Part shown: in pieces, positions 28,455 to 37,879 of the stretch
How the letters are laid out: the number at the start of each line of letters is the position of its first letter
Position numbering within the stretch: position 1 is the first letter of the stretch
DNA from: Pontibacter qinzhouensis
GTDB taxonomy: Bacteria; Bacteroidota; Bacteroidia; Cytophagales; Hymenobacteraceae
Length of the DNA stretch: 38,578 bases
Direction: 5' to 3'
Assembly (NCBI RefSeq): GCF_008017455.1
Contig: NZ_VRTY01000059.1
Location: 1 to 38,578, forward strand
Made by a program: the position numbers and the translations under genes
Notes under the pieces: model-generated
What the model saw: the letters and a program-made list of their open reading frames with translations, nothing else
Database searches by the model: none
Told to the model about the DNA's origin: nothing

Positions 28455-30347
28455 TTAATAAAGGATTCTGAACTTGATAGTTGCCGCGATGCTCTTTAAC
28501 TCGTTTATCAGTTCTTTGTCGTAGGCTTTGTCGATATCGGTGATCACGTAACCGATTTGCTCGTTGGTTTTCAGGTACTGGCCCAGAATGTTTACATGGT
28601 TGCTGGCAAGCACGTTGTTGATGCTGGCCAGTACGCCTGGCACGTTGGCGTGCAGGTGTATGAGGCGGTGCGCATTGTTGAGCTCCGGCAGCTGTATGTT
28701 TGGGAAGTTCACGCTTTGGTACGTATTACCAGAGTTGATATAATCCATGATGCGGTTTGGAACAAAGTTAGCGATGTTCTCCTGCGCTTCGCTGGTGCTA
28801 CCACCAATATGGGGTGTCAGGATTACGTTTGGCAAACCTCTTAACTCACTCAAAAACTCTTCGTTGTTGGTAGCAGGTTCTTCCGGGAACACATCTACAG
28901 CGGCACCTTTTACTTTGCCAGATTTAATAGCAGCCTCCAAAGCCGGAATATCTACTATATGGCCACGGCTCAGGTTAAGGAAAATGGCACCATCTTTCAT
29001 GGCAGCAAATTCATCGGCACCGAACATGTTCTGGTTGTAAGGGCGACCGTCTACGTGCAAGCTAACAATGTCAGCAATTTCGAGCAGTTGCTTCAGAGAA
29101 GTACATTTGCGGGCATTTCCCAGCTGCAGTTTTTCTACAATGTCGTAGTAGTAAACCTCCATGCCCATGGCCTCGGCCAGTACAGAAAGCTGGGAGCCGA
29201 TATTGCCGTAACCTACAATACCGAGTTTTTTGTCGCGCACTTCAAAGCTGCCCTGAGCCGATTTGTCCCATTCGCCACGGTGCATTTTTATGCTCTTTTC
29301 GGTAATGTTGCGGTTCAGCATAATAATCTGGCCAATAGCCAGCTCTACCACACTGCGCGTGTTGCTGTAAGGCGCGTTAAATACAGCTACCCCGGCATCT
29401 GTACAGGCCGCCAAATCGATCTGGTTTGTACCAATGCAGAAAGCGCCAACACACATTAACTTGTTCGCATGCTCCAGCACACGTTTGGTTACGTGTGTTT
29501 TAGAGCGGATGCCGAGAATAGATACGTTTTTGATGCGCTCGCACAGTTCGTCTTCGTTCAGCGCGCCGGCCATAATCTCTACCTGGTAGCCTTCCTGCTT
29601 AAACAGCTCTACTGCCTTTGGATGGATGTTCTCCAGCAGTAGCACGCTGATGCGGTTCTTAGGGTAAGAGATAGCCATTGGCAACTTATTCTGATAAAGA
29701 AACTCATCGAGGCTGGGCGCAATATGTTCGGCCTTGGCCACTACATTGTCGCGGCTGATGTTTTCGGTGAATGCATAAAACTTATTGGCAAGTCCGGCTT
29801 CCTTAATTTCGTAGTCGGTGTAGCCATCGCCTAACACGTACACATCGCCTTCCAGGGCTAAGTTTTCGAGTAGCTTTATTTTACCTTTATCTAAGCACAG
29901 CACATTGGCCTCGTCAAAACCAATGATGTTGCCTTGCTCATCATACGTAAAGGTATTGGCGTAAATGTTCTCTTCTTTAATGCCGTATTCGGTTACAATG
30001 GGTGTTATAAACTCCTTAAATCCGCTGGAAACAATGTAAATATTATCGGCAAATTCCTCGAAGAACTGCTTGTTGCGGCTAATAGAATTGGAAACTCTGT
30101 TTTTTAAGCGAGCAATGAGTGGGTTCAGGTGCTTCTGATTTGCCCGGAGCAAAGACAAACGTCTGGACAAGCCCACTGTAAAGGAGCTGTTGCCATCCAT
30201 AGCACTGTTGGTGATGTTCTTGATTTCCGTCAGGATCTGATCTTTGTTCTCATCATCCTGCAGGGTAATTTCTCCTAACTCATCTAAAGCTTCTACCTGT
30301 GTAAATGTGCTGTCGAAGTCGATGATGAAGTACTTGTCTTTACTCAT
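28455..30347 (-). CDS. serA: SerB-SerA fusion: phosphoserine phosphatase domain joined to 3-phosphoglycerate dehydrogenase
   Basis: The 630-residue protein has two enzymes and a regulatory domain. Residues 1-220 are a HAD phosphatase of SerB type: motif I DFDSTFT (D10, D12), LDELGEIT, motif II SSGF, a DKGK lysine, and motif III GDGYTD. Residues 231-540 are a D-isomer 2-hydroxyacid dehydrogenase: GYGNIG (G379, G381, G384) for NAD, R461 in LSRGH, E489 in VFPEEP and H513 in TPHIGG. Residues 560-630 are an ACT domain (HLHANVPGVLASINNVLASN) that probably senses serine. It would carry out the first and third steps of serine synthesis, with the next gene supplying the second. Ordinary SerA proteins of the ACT type lack the N-terminal 225 residues. 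Confidence 0.92.
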   Translation of the reverse strand: MSKDKYFIIDFDSTFTQVEALDELGEITLQDDENKDQILTEIKNITNSAMDGNSSFTVGLSRRLSLLRANQKHLNPLIARLKNRVSNSISRNKQFFEEFADNIYIVSSGFKEFITPIVTEYGIKEENIYANTFTYDEQGNIIGFDEANVLCLDKGKIKLLENLALEGDVYVLGDGYTDYEIKEAGLANKFYAFTENISRDNVVAKAEHIAPSLDEFLYQNKLPMAISYPKNRISVLLLENIHPKAVELFKQEGYQVEIMAGALNEDELCERIKNVSILGIRSKTHVTKRVLEHANKLMCVGAFCIGTNQIDLAACTDAGVAVFNAPYSNTRSVVELAIGQIIMLNRNITEKSIKMHRGEWDKSAQGSFEVRDKKLGIVGYGNIGSQLSVLAEAMGMEVYYYDIVEKLQLGNARKCTSLKQLLEIADIVSLHVDGRPYNQNMFGADEFAAMKDGAIFLNLSRGHIVDIPALEAAIKSGKVKGAAVDVFPEEPATNNEEFLSELRGLPNVILTPHIGGSTSEAQENIANFVPNRIMDYINSGNTYQSVNFPNIQLPELNNAHRLIHLHANVPGVLASINNVLASNHVNILGQYLKTNEQIGYVITDIDKAYDKELINELKSIAATIKFRILY

Positions 30348-30676
30348 AAAAATTAGGCTGTATCCTTTTATTTAAGGGTGATTTTAAGCTGCTTTTACCG
30401 GGGTTTTGCTGCCCCTGTAGCTTGCAGGAGCCTGAGTGCCGGTTATGGCAGGTACTGTTATTAGCTCCTGATGGGCTAATAGGCTGTAAATATAGTAGAT
30501 AAAAAAATCCGGCTACGAATAAAGTGCCGGATTTTTACTAGCTGAAACCAATTTTAGCGCTTTATTACCTATAAAGTGGTAAAACGCAACGTTTTCTGGT
30601 AGAAAAAATCTTAAAAACAAAAAATAAGAGTACTTATTGCGATATTAACACAAATCTGTTCTTTTACTTAGTAGTT
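30348..30676. other. Spacer of 329 bp upstream of the serA fusion and downstream of bshA
   Basis: It has the bshA terminator at 30503-30536 and an AT-rich tail before the bshA stop. No promoter box or gene is recognised in the serA leader (30348-30480). Confidence 0.5.
30503..30536. terminator. Hairpin terminator between bshA and serA
   Basis: AAAAATCCGGC pairs with GCCGGATTTTT over 11 bp with a 12-nt loop. Its A and T runs suit both directions. It lies about 140 bp past the bshA stop. Confidence 0.85.
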
Positions 30677-31813
30677 TTACATCAGTGCCAATTGCTCATC
30701 AATAATGCTTTGGTAGTACTTTTCGTACTGAGGCAAAATTGTGTCTACATCAAATTCCTTGGCTCTGGCTAAGGCGTTTGCTTTAAAGGTTGGGAGGTTC
30801 TCGTCTTTTAAAATAATAAGTGCTTTTTTCACCATATCCTCTACATCGCCAACGGCACTGGTATAACCTGTAACACCGTCTATGTTAAGTTCGGGTATAC
30901 CGCCGGCATTCGAAGATATGACCGGAACCTCGCAGGCCATGGCTTCGAGAGCAGCTAAACCGAAGCTCTCTTTCTCAGATGGCATCAGGAAGAGGTCGGC
31001 AATAGAGAGTACTTCTTCCACGGCTTCCATCTTGCCTAAAAAGCGGACATCGTTGCAAATATCCAGCTCGCGGCAAAGTTTCTCCATGCGGGGGCGGTCG
31101 GGGCCGTCGCCTACCAGCAGTAGTTTGGAAGGGATCTGGCGACGAACCTGGGCAAAAATCCTGATCACATCTTCCACACGTTTCACCGAGCGGAAGTTGG
31201 AGGTGTGCACCAGCAGTTTTTCGTTATTCGGGCTGATGGCCATCCGGAAGTGCTCTTTCTTCTGTCGCTTAAACTTTTCGAGGTTAATAAAGTTAGGTAT
31301 TACTTTGATGTCTTTCTCAATCTGGAAGTACTCATACGTCTCTTCCCGCAAGCTGCTCGACACGGCTGTTACGCCATCTGACTGGTTAATGCTGAAGGTG
31401 ACCACCGGCTCAAAAGAAGGGTCTTTGCCAACCAGTGTAATATCGGTGCCGTGCAAGGTAGTAATAACCGGTATGTTAACGCCGTGCGTTTTAAGAATCT
31501 GCTTGGCCATATACGCAGCCGATGCGTGTGGTATAGCGTAGTGCACATGCAGCACATCCAGCTTCTCGAACTTCACTATATCGACCATCTTGCTCGATAG
31601 CGCCAGCTCGTAGGGTGCGTACTGAAAGAGTGGGTATGTTGGCACGAATACCTCGTGATAAAAAAGGTTCTGGTTAAAAAAGTCGAGCCGGGCCGGCTGA
31701 CTGTAGGTTATAAAATGTACCTGGTGCCCTTTCAGGGCGAGGGCCTTACCGAGCTCTGTGGCTACCACACCGCTACCACCAAAGGTAGGATAACAGACAA
31801 TGCCAATTCTCAT
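30677..31813 (-). CDS. bshA: N-acetyl-alpha-D-glucosaminyl L-malate synthase (bacillithiol synthesis)
   Basis: BshA joins N-acetylglucosamine from UDP-GlcNAc to L-malate, the first step of bacillithiol, a low-molecular-weight thiol that replaces glutathione in Firmicutes and many Bacteroidota. The 378-residue GT4 protein shows the family sequence from its first residues (GIVCYPTFGGSGVVATELGK), then VLHVHYAIPHASAAYMAKQI, TTLHGTDITLVGKDPSF, the sugar-nucleotide region VEEVLSIADLFLMPSEKESF and GLAALEAMACEVPVI. The bshB and bshC genes are not in the window. It starts 69 bp after the GH3 fusion gene and is separated from it by a hairpin, so it probably has its own promoter. Confidence 0.95.
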   Translation of the reverse strand: MRIGIVCYPTFGGSGVVATELGKALALKGHQVHFITYSQPARLDFFNQNLFYHEVFVPTYPLFQYAPYELALSSKMVDIVKFEKLDVLHVHYAIPHASAAYMAKQILKTHGVNIPVITTLHGTDITLVGKDPSFEPVVTFSINQSDGVTAVSSSLREETYEYFQIEKDIKVIPNFINLEKFKRQKKEHFRMAISPNNEKLLVHTSNFRSVKRVEDVIRIFAQVRRQIPSKLLLVGDGPDRPRMEKLCRELDICNDVRFLGKMEAVEEVLSIADLFLMPSEKESFGLAALEAMACEVPVISSNAGGIPELNIDGVTGYTSAVGDVEDMVKKALIILKDENLPTFKANALARAKEFDVDTILPQYEKYYQSIIDEQLALM

Positions 31814-31837
31814 AGAAATTTCTGGTCTATAAATAAC

Positions 31838-31864
31838 AAAGCGCAGCTCTAGTGGCTGCGCTTT
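31838..31864. terminator. Hairpin terminator after the GH3 fusion gene
   Basis: AAAGCGCAGC pairs with GCTGCGCTTT over 10 bp with a 7-nt loop. It lies 19 bp past the stop of the minus-strand fusion gene and upstream of bshA. Confidence 0.8.
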
Positions 31865-31882
31865 TATAAAAAGTGTAAACTA

Positions 31883-34837
31883 TTATGTTTTAGGAACAAT
31901 GGACCTGTACACCACATCATGTATACGTGTACGGATATTATACTTCACTAGCTTGGTGTTTCCGGCATCCGGGTAAACCCTGTTCGACAGAAACACATAA
32001 ATTAATTTATTCTCAGGGTCGACCCAGGTGCAGGTGCCTGTAAAACCGGTATGGCCAAAGGTGCTGAGCGATGCCATATCGGAAGTCGGACCGTTACCAT
32101 CTGCCTCCGGCTTGTCCCAGCCGAGGCCACGGCGGCTTTTAGCTAATTGCTTTTTAGAAAACTCTGGCACCACATTCGTTTTAAAGTATTTATGTCCGCC
32201 ATACGAACCATTTTGCAGGTTCATTTGCATGAGTATAGCCAGGTCGTTAGCATTTGAGAACAATCCGGCATGGCCGCCTATGCCACCCATCATGGCAGCA
32301 CCCTGGTCATGCACGGTACCCCATATCAGGTTTTTGCGGAAGTAGTTATCGTCTTCGGTCGGGGCAATAGCCTCGCGCGGGTGCTTGAGCAGCGGGGTGT
32401 AGCCCATGGTGCTTAAACCAAGCGGTGCATAAAAGTTCTGATCCAGAAACTCGTTTATTGGCTGGTTGAGCAGTCGCTCCGACATACGTTTTAAAATATA
32501 AAAGCCTAAGTCGCTGTATTTATACTCAAATGTTTTTTCGCCTTTCTTTTTCTGCAGCAAAGGCGAGCGCACGGTCCAGGCCCAGAGCGAGTCTTCCATC
32601 GATTTAATAGAGTACACCCCCGGAATTACCTCATTCGGGAAAACATCGGTTTGGGTACTGGCATAAAACGTCTGGTTGAGTGTCTTTTTAGAGTCCAAGG
32701 TTTTCTGCCAGTGCGCCAGCGTAGACTGTAAGCCGGCATGGTGCGTGAGCAGGTCCCGGATAATCAGGCCTTCTTTGTTTGTGCCTTTTAACTCAGGCAG
32801 GTACGTCGATATCTTTTCGTCGAGCTTTACTTTGCCCTGGTCTTTGAGGAACATAACAGCTTGCAGGGTAGCGCCAACTTTGGTGATAGAGGCGATATCA
32901 TACACCGTGTTGTTGGTAACAGCCGTTTCTTTCTCGTAGGTGTAGTGGCCATACGACTTGTTAAAAACTACAGTGCCATCTTTCACCACCAGCACCTGGC
33001 AGCCTGGTGTGGCAGCATAGGCAATGGCTTCGAGCGCAATGTTATCGATCTGCTGCAGTTTTTTGGAGTCCATGCCTACGCTTTCCGGCACGCCGTATTT
33101 CAGGCGATCTATGGCGGCAGTAGTAACGCCGGTGCCTGCTTTAAAAGTAGCAGAGGCCGTTACCGGCAGTTTGCCGGTAGCCGCACGCGCACCAAACAGC
33201 ACCTGCGGCACAAACAACTGCGACACGGCATTGTCTTCGTAACCGCATAACAGGTAGTCGCTGCCTTCAAAAAATTTCAGGCTATAGGCGTTGCCCATAA
33301 CAGCTACCACCACTTTTTTGTCGGTGCGCTCCTGCAGAAACTTTATAAAGGCACGCGTGCCCACCCCAATTCCGAAATTATTGGAAGCGGTAAAGTTCAT
33401 GTTGTGGATGCTTACGACCACAACGTTGTGGTCGTGGAGCTGCGGAATAATTTTGTAAAAGGCTGAATCAGGTGCCAGGCGGTTCGGGATAACGAAATTA
33501 GTAACAGGAGCATAATTGCTGATCGTTTTCTGGAACACATTATCGGCTGGTGCTCCCACCGCCACAGAAGCTATGTTCATGGTGTCGAGGTTGCGGAATG
33601 GCAGGAAGGAGTTTTTGTTCTGCACCACCGTAACCGAGTGCTCATAAAGCTGCTCCTGCACCACCTTACTCATGGGCCGGTCAATTTCTGCCTGCAGGTT
33701 CTCCATTGGCACCGGCTTATACCTGTTCAGCCCTACCCAATACTTAGAATGGAGAATTTTTCTTACGCGCTGGTATACCTCCTCCTCCTGGAGCTGACCT
33801 TTGGCGAGTGCCTGCTTAATTTCTTTGGTGGCTGTAGGAACATCTTCAGAAAATAGCAGAATATCGTTACCTGCAATAAGCGCTTTTACATCTACTTCGC
33901 CGGGTTTATAATATTTGCTCACACCTTTCATGTTCAGGGCATCTGTAAATACAAGCCCTTTGTATTTCATCTTTTCCTTCAGGAGCGTAGTAACCAGGGG
34001 GTAAGAGAGGGTGCTGGCCAGGTTTTTTGTAGAGTCTATTTTAGGGAGATACAAGTGTGCTACCATCACGCCCATTACACCGGCATCAAACGATTTTTTA
34101 AACGGGTACAACTCTACCTCCGTCAGGCGCTGCAGGTTGTGCGGCACAATGGGCAGGGCCAGGTGTGAGTCGGTGTCGGTGTCGCCGTGGCCGGGAAAGT
34201 GCTTGGCAACGGCAATAATGCCATGGTCCTGCAGACCTTTTATATAGGCAATGCCACGGCGGGTAACTTCCTCTTTAGACTCGCCAAAAGAACGGTTGCC
34301 GATAACAGGGTTGGCCGGATTTACGTTTACGTCCATTACCGGCGAAAAGCTAACGTTTACACCAAGGCGTTTCATTTTCAGGGCTATTTCGCGGCCCATA
34401 AGGTACACGTATTTTTCGTCGTCGAGGGCACCCAGGGTCATTTGCTTGGCAAAGTTCATGCTGCTGTCGAGGCGCATGCTCAGGCCCCACTCGGCATCCA
34501 TGGCTACTAGCAGCGGCAACCTTGCCTGCGATTGGTACCGGTTGGTAAGTTTCGCCTGGCGAACCGGCCCCCCTTGCAGGAACATGAGGCCACCAATGCC
34601 CCAGCGGCTCACCAGTGTGTCGAGTTCGCGGTAATGTTTTTCGTCTTTGTTAGAGTAAGCCGCCACCATAAACAGCTGCCCGAGGCGCTGGTCCGGCGTC
34701 ATGGAGTTAAAGACGCTGTCTACCCAACTTTTCTCGGCTGTGCTCACTACAATATCTTCCGATGGCTTCAGGGCCATCAGTGAGCTCATTCCGAAGAACG
34801 CAAGTATTAACAATCCTAAACTGAAACTCTTCAACAT
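31883..34837 (-). CDS. Exported GH3 beta-N-acetylhexosaminidase (NagZ-like) fused to a class C beta-lactamase-type domain
   Basis: The 984-residue protein starts with a signal peptide (LGLLILAFFGMSSLMA). Residues about 40-365 form a GH3 TIM barrel with the NagZ signature KHFPGHGDT (212-220), the D223/H225 acid-base dyad and the nucleophile candidate D299 in VFTDALNMKG. A linker with a GH3 C-terminal-like domain spans about 380-560. Residues about 585-980 form a serine-hydrolase domain of the beta-lactamase/PBP4 type: S650-x-x-K653 in YDIASITK, Y774-S-D (a change from YSN), and H929-T-G. It is thus exported, unlike the cytoplasmic NagZ of E. coli. A role in trimming peptidoglycan fragments or cleaving cell-wall amides or esters is inferred. 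Similar fusions are known in Bacteroidota. Confidence 0.9.
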   Translation of the reverse strand: MLKSFSLGLLILAFFGMSSLMALKPSEDIVVSTAEKSWVDSVFNSMTPDQRLGQLFMVAAYSNKDEKHYRELDTLVSRWGIGGLMFLQGGPVRQAKLTNRYQSQARLPLLVAMDAEWGLSMRLDSSMNFAKQMTLGALDDEKYVYLMGREIALKMKRLGVNVSFSPVMDVNVNPANPVIGNRSFGESKEEVTRRGIAYIKGLQDHGIIAVAKHFPGHGDTDTDSHLALPIVPHNLQRLTEVELYPFKKSFDAGVMGVMVAHLYLPKIDSTKNLASTLSYPLVTTLLKEKMKYKGLVFTDALNMKGVSKYYKPGEVDVKALIAGNDILLFSEDVPTATKEIKQALAKGQLQEEEVYQRVRKILHSKYWVGLNRYKPVPMENLQAEIDRPMSKVVQEQLYEHSVTVVQNKNSFLPFRNLDTMNIASVAVGAPADNVFQKTISNYAPVTNFVIPNRLAPDSAFYKIIPQLHDHNVVVVSIHNMNFTASNNFGIGVGTRAFIKFLQERTDKKVVVAVMGNAYSLKFFEGSDYLLCGYEDNAVSQLFVPQVLFGARAATGKLPVTASATFKAGTGVTTAAIDRLKYGVPESVGMDSKKLQQIDNIALEAIAYAATPGCQVLVVKDGTVVFNKSYGHYTYEKETAVTNNTVYDIASITKVGATLQAVMFLKDQGKVKLDEKISTYLPELKGTNKEGLIIRDLLTHHAGLQSTLAHWQKTLDSKKTLNQTFYASTQTDVFPNEVIPGVYSIKSMEDSLWAWTVRSPLLQKKKGEKTFEYKYSDLGFYILKRMSERLLNQPINEFLDQNFYAPLGLSTMGYTPLLKHPREAIAPTEDDNYFRKNLIWGTVHDQGAAMMGGIGGHAGLFSNANDLAILMQMNLQNGSYGGHKYFKTNVVPEFSKKQLAKSRRGLGWDKPEADGNGPTSDMASLSTFGHTGFTGTCTWVDPENKLIYVFLSNRVYPDAGNTKLVKYNIRTRIHDVVYRSIVPKT

Positions 34838-35243
34838 CCTACTCGGCTATTTATACTATTGGAACAAGTCGAAATTAAGTCTATTTTTGCAGAAGGCAGC
34901 ACGTAGAGATCAAAAAAAAATGCTGTTCCGCACAAACCGATCAACGAATAAATGTAAATCCTGCCTGGCGTGGTGCAGACCTTTGGTCAGGAGCCGCAAC
35001 AGGTGCAAAAACCGCTTTGCCACTGAAAATATACAGATTTCGCTGCATACAAGCAAAGGGCAATAGCACCAGGTTTAACTTCAGGATGATAATCTAAATC
35101 TTTAATCGGTCTGTAAATTAATAATAATTTTAATTCTGAATAAGTTCTGTTTTAGATAAAATAGTCTACACAAAAATAAGGCCGTATTAAAAGCCAGTTT
35201 GTTTTAGAACCAGAATACGTTCAGATAGAAGCATAAGAACCGG
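34838..35243. other. Divergent spacer of 406 bp between the GH3 fusion gene and mutL
   Basis: A weak minus-strand -7-like box (TAATTTCG, one mismatch) lies about 40 bp upstream of the fusion gene. A stretch at 34960-35030 is richer in GC but shows no ORF or known RNA. The remainder is AT-rich with no repeat copy. No mutL promoter was recognised. Confidence 0.45.
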
Positions 35244-37067
35244 ATGCCCGATATTATAAATTTATTGCCTGACTACCTTGCCAACCAGATCGCTGCCGGA
35301 GAAGTAGTGCAACGGCCGGCATCGGTGGTGAAGGAGCTGCTAGAGAATGCCATAGACGCAAAAGCAACCAGCATACAACTGATTGTGAAAGATGCCGGAA
35401 AGCAGCTGGTGCAGGTGGTGGACAATGGTTCCGGCATGTCTGAAACAGATGCCCGCATGTGCCTGGAGCGCCATGCCACCTCTAAAATAAATTCTACTGA
35501 AGACCTTTTCCGAATCCGGACCATGGGGTTCAGGGGAGAGGCGATGGCCTCTATTGCGGCAGTGGCGCAGGTGGAGCTGAAAACCAAGCCTCACGGCGCT
35601 GAGGCAGGTACCCGCCTGCTCGTAGAAGGCTCTGCCCTGGTAAGCCAGGAGCCTGCAGCAGTGCCGGAAGGAACCTCCGTGGCTGTTAAGAACCTGTTTT
35701 ACAACGTGCCAGCCCGCCGTAACTTCTTGAAAACTAATGCGGTGGAAATGCGCCATATACTCGATGAGTTTCAGCGGGTGGCGCTGGCGTATCCGCAGGT
35801 GAGCATGACGTTGTTCCATAATGACCTGGAAGTCTTCAATTTGCCTGCCACTAAGCTAAGCCAGCGTATTGTGGGCATGTTTGGCAACAACTACAAAGAG
35901 CAGATGGCTTATTGCGAGGAAGATACCTCGTTCCTGAACGTGCGTGGCTACATTGGCAAGCCGGAATTCGCAAAAAAAACCAGGGGAGAGCAATTTTTCT
36001 TTGTAAACAACCGCTTTATAAAGAGTGGCTACTTGAACCATGCCGTTATGAGGGCTTTCGAGGGCTTACTGCCAAAAGACAGCCATCCTTTTTATGTGCT
36101 TTTTATTGATATAGAGCCAGAAAAGATAGATATTAACGTGCACCCCACCAAAACCGAGATTAAGTTCGAGGATGAGAAAACGGTGTACGCCATCGTGCAT
36201 GCCGCTGTCAGGAAAGCACTAGGTACACACAATATTGCCCCATCGCTCGATTTTGATGGTGATGTGAACTTCGCGCCGCTGCAGCCTATCCGAATGCAGC
36301 CTGGCCTTAATGAGTTTGAGAAAGATGCGGGGTTTCCCGGTTTCAGTGCGCCATCGTTTGCTCCTAAACGCATGAAATCGGATGGGTGGGAAAGTTTGTA
36401 CGAGGTGGCCCGTGAGCAGCCACGAAGGGAAACCCAACTTGCTGAAACACCAGAAAACAGCGGACTGCTCGACGAGGCTTTTGCCCATGTGCCGGCTGCT
36501 ACGAACAAAGCGCTCCAGATTCACCAGAAATACCTGCTGGTGCAGGTAAAGTCGGGGGTGATGATAATAGACCAGCAGGCGGCGCAAGAGCGGATACTGT
36601 ATGAAAAATACATTGGCTCCATGCAGAAAAAGACCGGAGCCTCGCAGGCACTGCTGTTTCCGCAGACTGTAGATTTATCGCCGGGCGATGCGGTGCTGAT
36701 AAAAGAATTGGCGGCTGAGTTTAAAGACATGGGCTTTCAGTTTGAAGAGTTTGGAGGTAACACCATTATTCTGAACGGCATACCGGCCGATGTGCAGGCT
36801 GCTGATGAAAAAGAACTGCTGGAAGAACTGATAGAACAGTACAAAAACAACGCGACCTCCATGAAACTTGACCGGCGTGAGAACCTGGCGCGTGCCATGG
36901 CTAAGCGGCTGGCATCAAGGCTGCCGTTCCGGATGTCGGACCTGGAAATGAATTCGCTTGTAGACAAACTTTTTGCCTGCCAGGTGCCTAACTACACACC
37001 TGGCGGACAAAAAACATTAGTGATTATGGAGCTTGGCCAGCTGCACGATCTGTTTCTGAAAGGCTGA
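35244..37067 (+). CDS. mutL: DNA mismatch repair protein MutL
   Basis: MutL links mismatch recognition by MutS to strand removal. The 607-residue protein has the N-terminal GHKL ATPase with AAGEVVQRPASVVKELLENA, VVDNGSGM, ERHATSKI and TMGFRGEAMASIAAVA, then a transducer domain and a C-terminal dimerisation domain from about 420. The C-terminal endonuclease motif is DQQAAQERILYE (443-454), with Gln in place of the usual His of DQHA. The later zinc motif CPHGRP reads TPGGQK at 585-590, and the SCR-A motif reads AKRLAS. The nuclease site may therefore be altered or lost. It starts the mutL-rhomboid-rhomboid run, with a 25-bp gap to the next gene. Confidence 0.95.
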   Translation: MPDIINLLPDYLANQIAAGEVVQRPASVVKELLENAIDAKATSIQLIVKDAGKQLVQVVDNGSGMSETDARMCLERHATSKINSTEDLFRIRTMGFRGEAMASIAAVAQVELKTKPHGAEAGTRLLVEGSALVSQEPAAVPEGTSVAVKNLFYNVPARRNFLKTNAVEMRHILDEFQRVALAYPQVSMTLFHNDLEVFNLPATKLSQRIVGMFGNNYKEQMAYCEEDTSFLNVRGYIGKPEFAKKTRGEQFFFVNNRFIKSGYLNHAVMRAFEGLLPKDSHPFYVLFIDIEPEKIDINVHPTKTEIKFEDEKTVYAIVHAAVRKALGTHNIAPSLDFDGDVNFAPLQPIRMQPGLNEFEKDAGFPGFSAPSFAPKRMKSDGWESLYEVAREQPRRETQLAETPENSGLLDEAFAHVPAATNKALQIHQKYLLVQVKSGVMIIDQQAAQERILYEKYIGSMQKKTGASQALLFPQTVDLSPGDAVLIKELAAEFKDMGFQFEEFGGNTIILNGIPADVQAADEKELLEELIEQYKNNATSMKLDRRENLARAMAKRLASRLPFRMSDLEMNSLVDKLFACQVPNYTPGGQKTLVIMELGQLHDLFLKG

Positions 37068-37092
37068 TTTTTTACTTTGAAGCGCATAACAC

Positions 37093-37872
37093 ATGTTTAA
37101 CATAACCCCGATGGTCAGGAACATCCTGATCATTAATGTGGTCGTATTTATACTCCAGGACAGGCTTTTTGCCACAGGGCAGCTTGCCTTGTACCATTTC
37201 GGTTCCAATTACTTTCAGCCAGTGCAGCTGTTCACGCACATGTTCATGCATGGCAGCTGGGGGCATTTGTTCAGCAACATGTTCAGCTTGTTTATCTTCG
37301 GGCCCTTGCTGGAGAGGTTCTGGGGGCCGCAGCGCTTCCTGGCTTTTTATCTGATTACGGGCCTGGGAGCCAGTTTGCTGTATTCCGGTGTACGGGCGTA
37401 CGAACTCAACGAGCTATACTCCGATACTGTACGCTACCTGGAGGCACCTTCTCCTGCAGGTTTTAACCAATACATGAACGACCACCTGGGCGAGGGCTCC
37501 GGCCAAGGGTTGGTAGAAGCATACGCCCGAAACGACGACAACCCCAGCTACATAGAAAAAAGCAAAGAAGTGGTGCGCACCGTCTACGACAGGGTGTTTA
37601 ATACACCTCTGGTAGGCGCGTCTGGTGCCGTTTTTGGCATTTTGATGGCTTTTGGTATGCTCTTTCCGAACATGGAGCTTTTCCTCATATTTTTCCCGAT
37701 GCCGATAAAGGCAAAGTATTTCGTGCTGCTCTACGGGGCTTTTGAATTATATTCAGGCTTTAACCGGGTGCCAGGCGATAATGTGGCCCATTTTGCGCAT
37801 CTGGGAGGTATGCTGTTTGCGTATATACTCATAAAAATGTGGCAAAGGAACAATTTCCGCGACAATTTCTAA
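37093..37872 (+). CDS. Rhomboid family intramembrane serine protease (first of two)
   Basis: The 259-residue membrane protease cleaves transmembrane helices. The active site is S177 in GASGAVFG and the histidine H236 in VAHFAHLGGM (H233 is nearby and less likely). The H-x-x-x-N motif is HGSWGHLFSNMFS. An insertion of about 70 hydrophilic residues (about 101-170) interrupts the TM core before the catalytic serine, where most bacterial rhomboids have only a short loop. The insert contains EGSGQGLVEAYARNDDNPSY and probably folds outside the membrane. It follows mutL by 25 bp and precedes a second rhomboid by 7 bp. Substrates are unknown. Confidence 0.92.
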   Translation: MFNITPMVRNILIINVVVFILQDRLFATGQLALYHFGSNYFQPVQLFTHMFMHGSWGHLFSNMFSLFIFGPLLERFWGPQRFLAFYLITGLGASLLYSGVRAYELNELYSDTVRYLEAPSPAGFNQYMNDHLGEGSGQGLVEAYARNDDNPSYIEKSKEVVRTVYDRVFNTPLVGASGAVFGILMAFGMLFPNMELFLIFFPMPIKAKYFVLLYGAFELYSGFNRVPGDNVAHFAHLGGMLFAYILIKMWQRNNFRDNF

Positions 37873-37879
37873 AACTACA

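Noticed and set aside
34838..35243. Possible small RNA at 34960-35030
   Set aside because: Only a local rise in GC content was seen, with no stable stem, promoter or terminator recognised.
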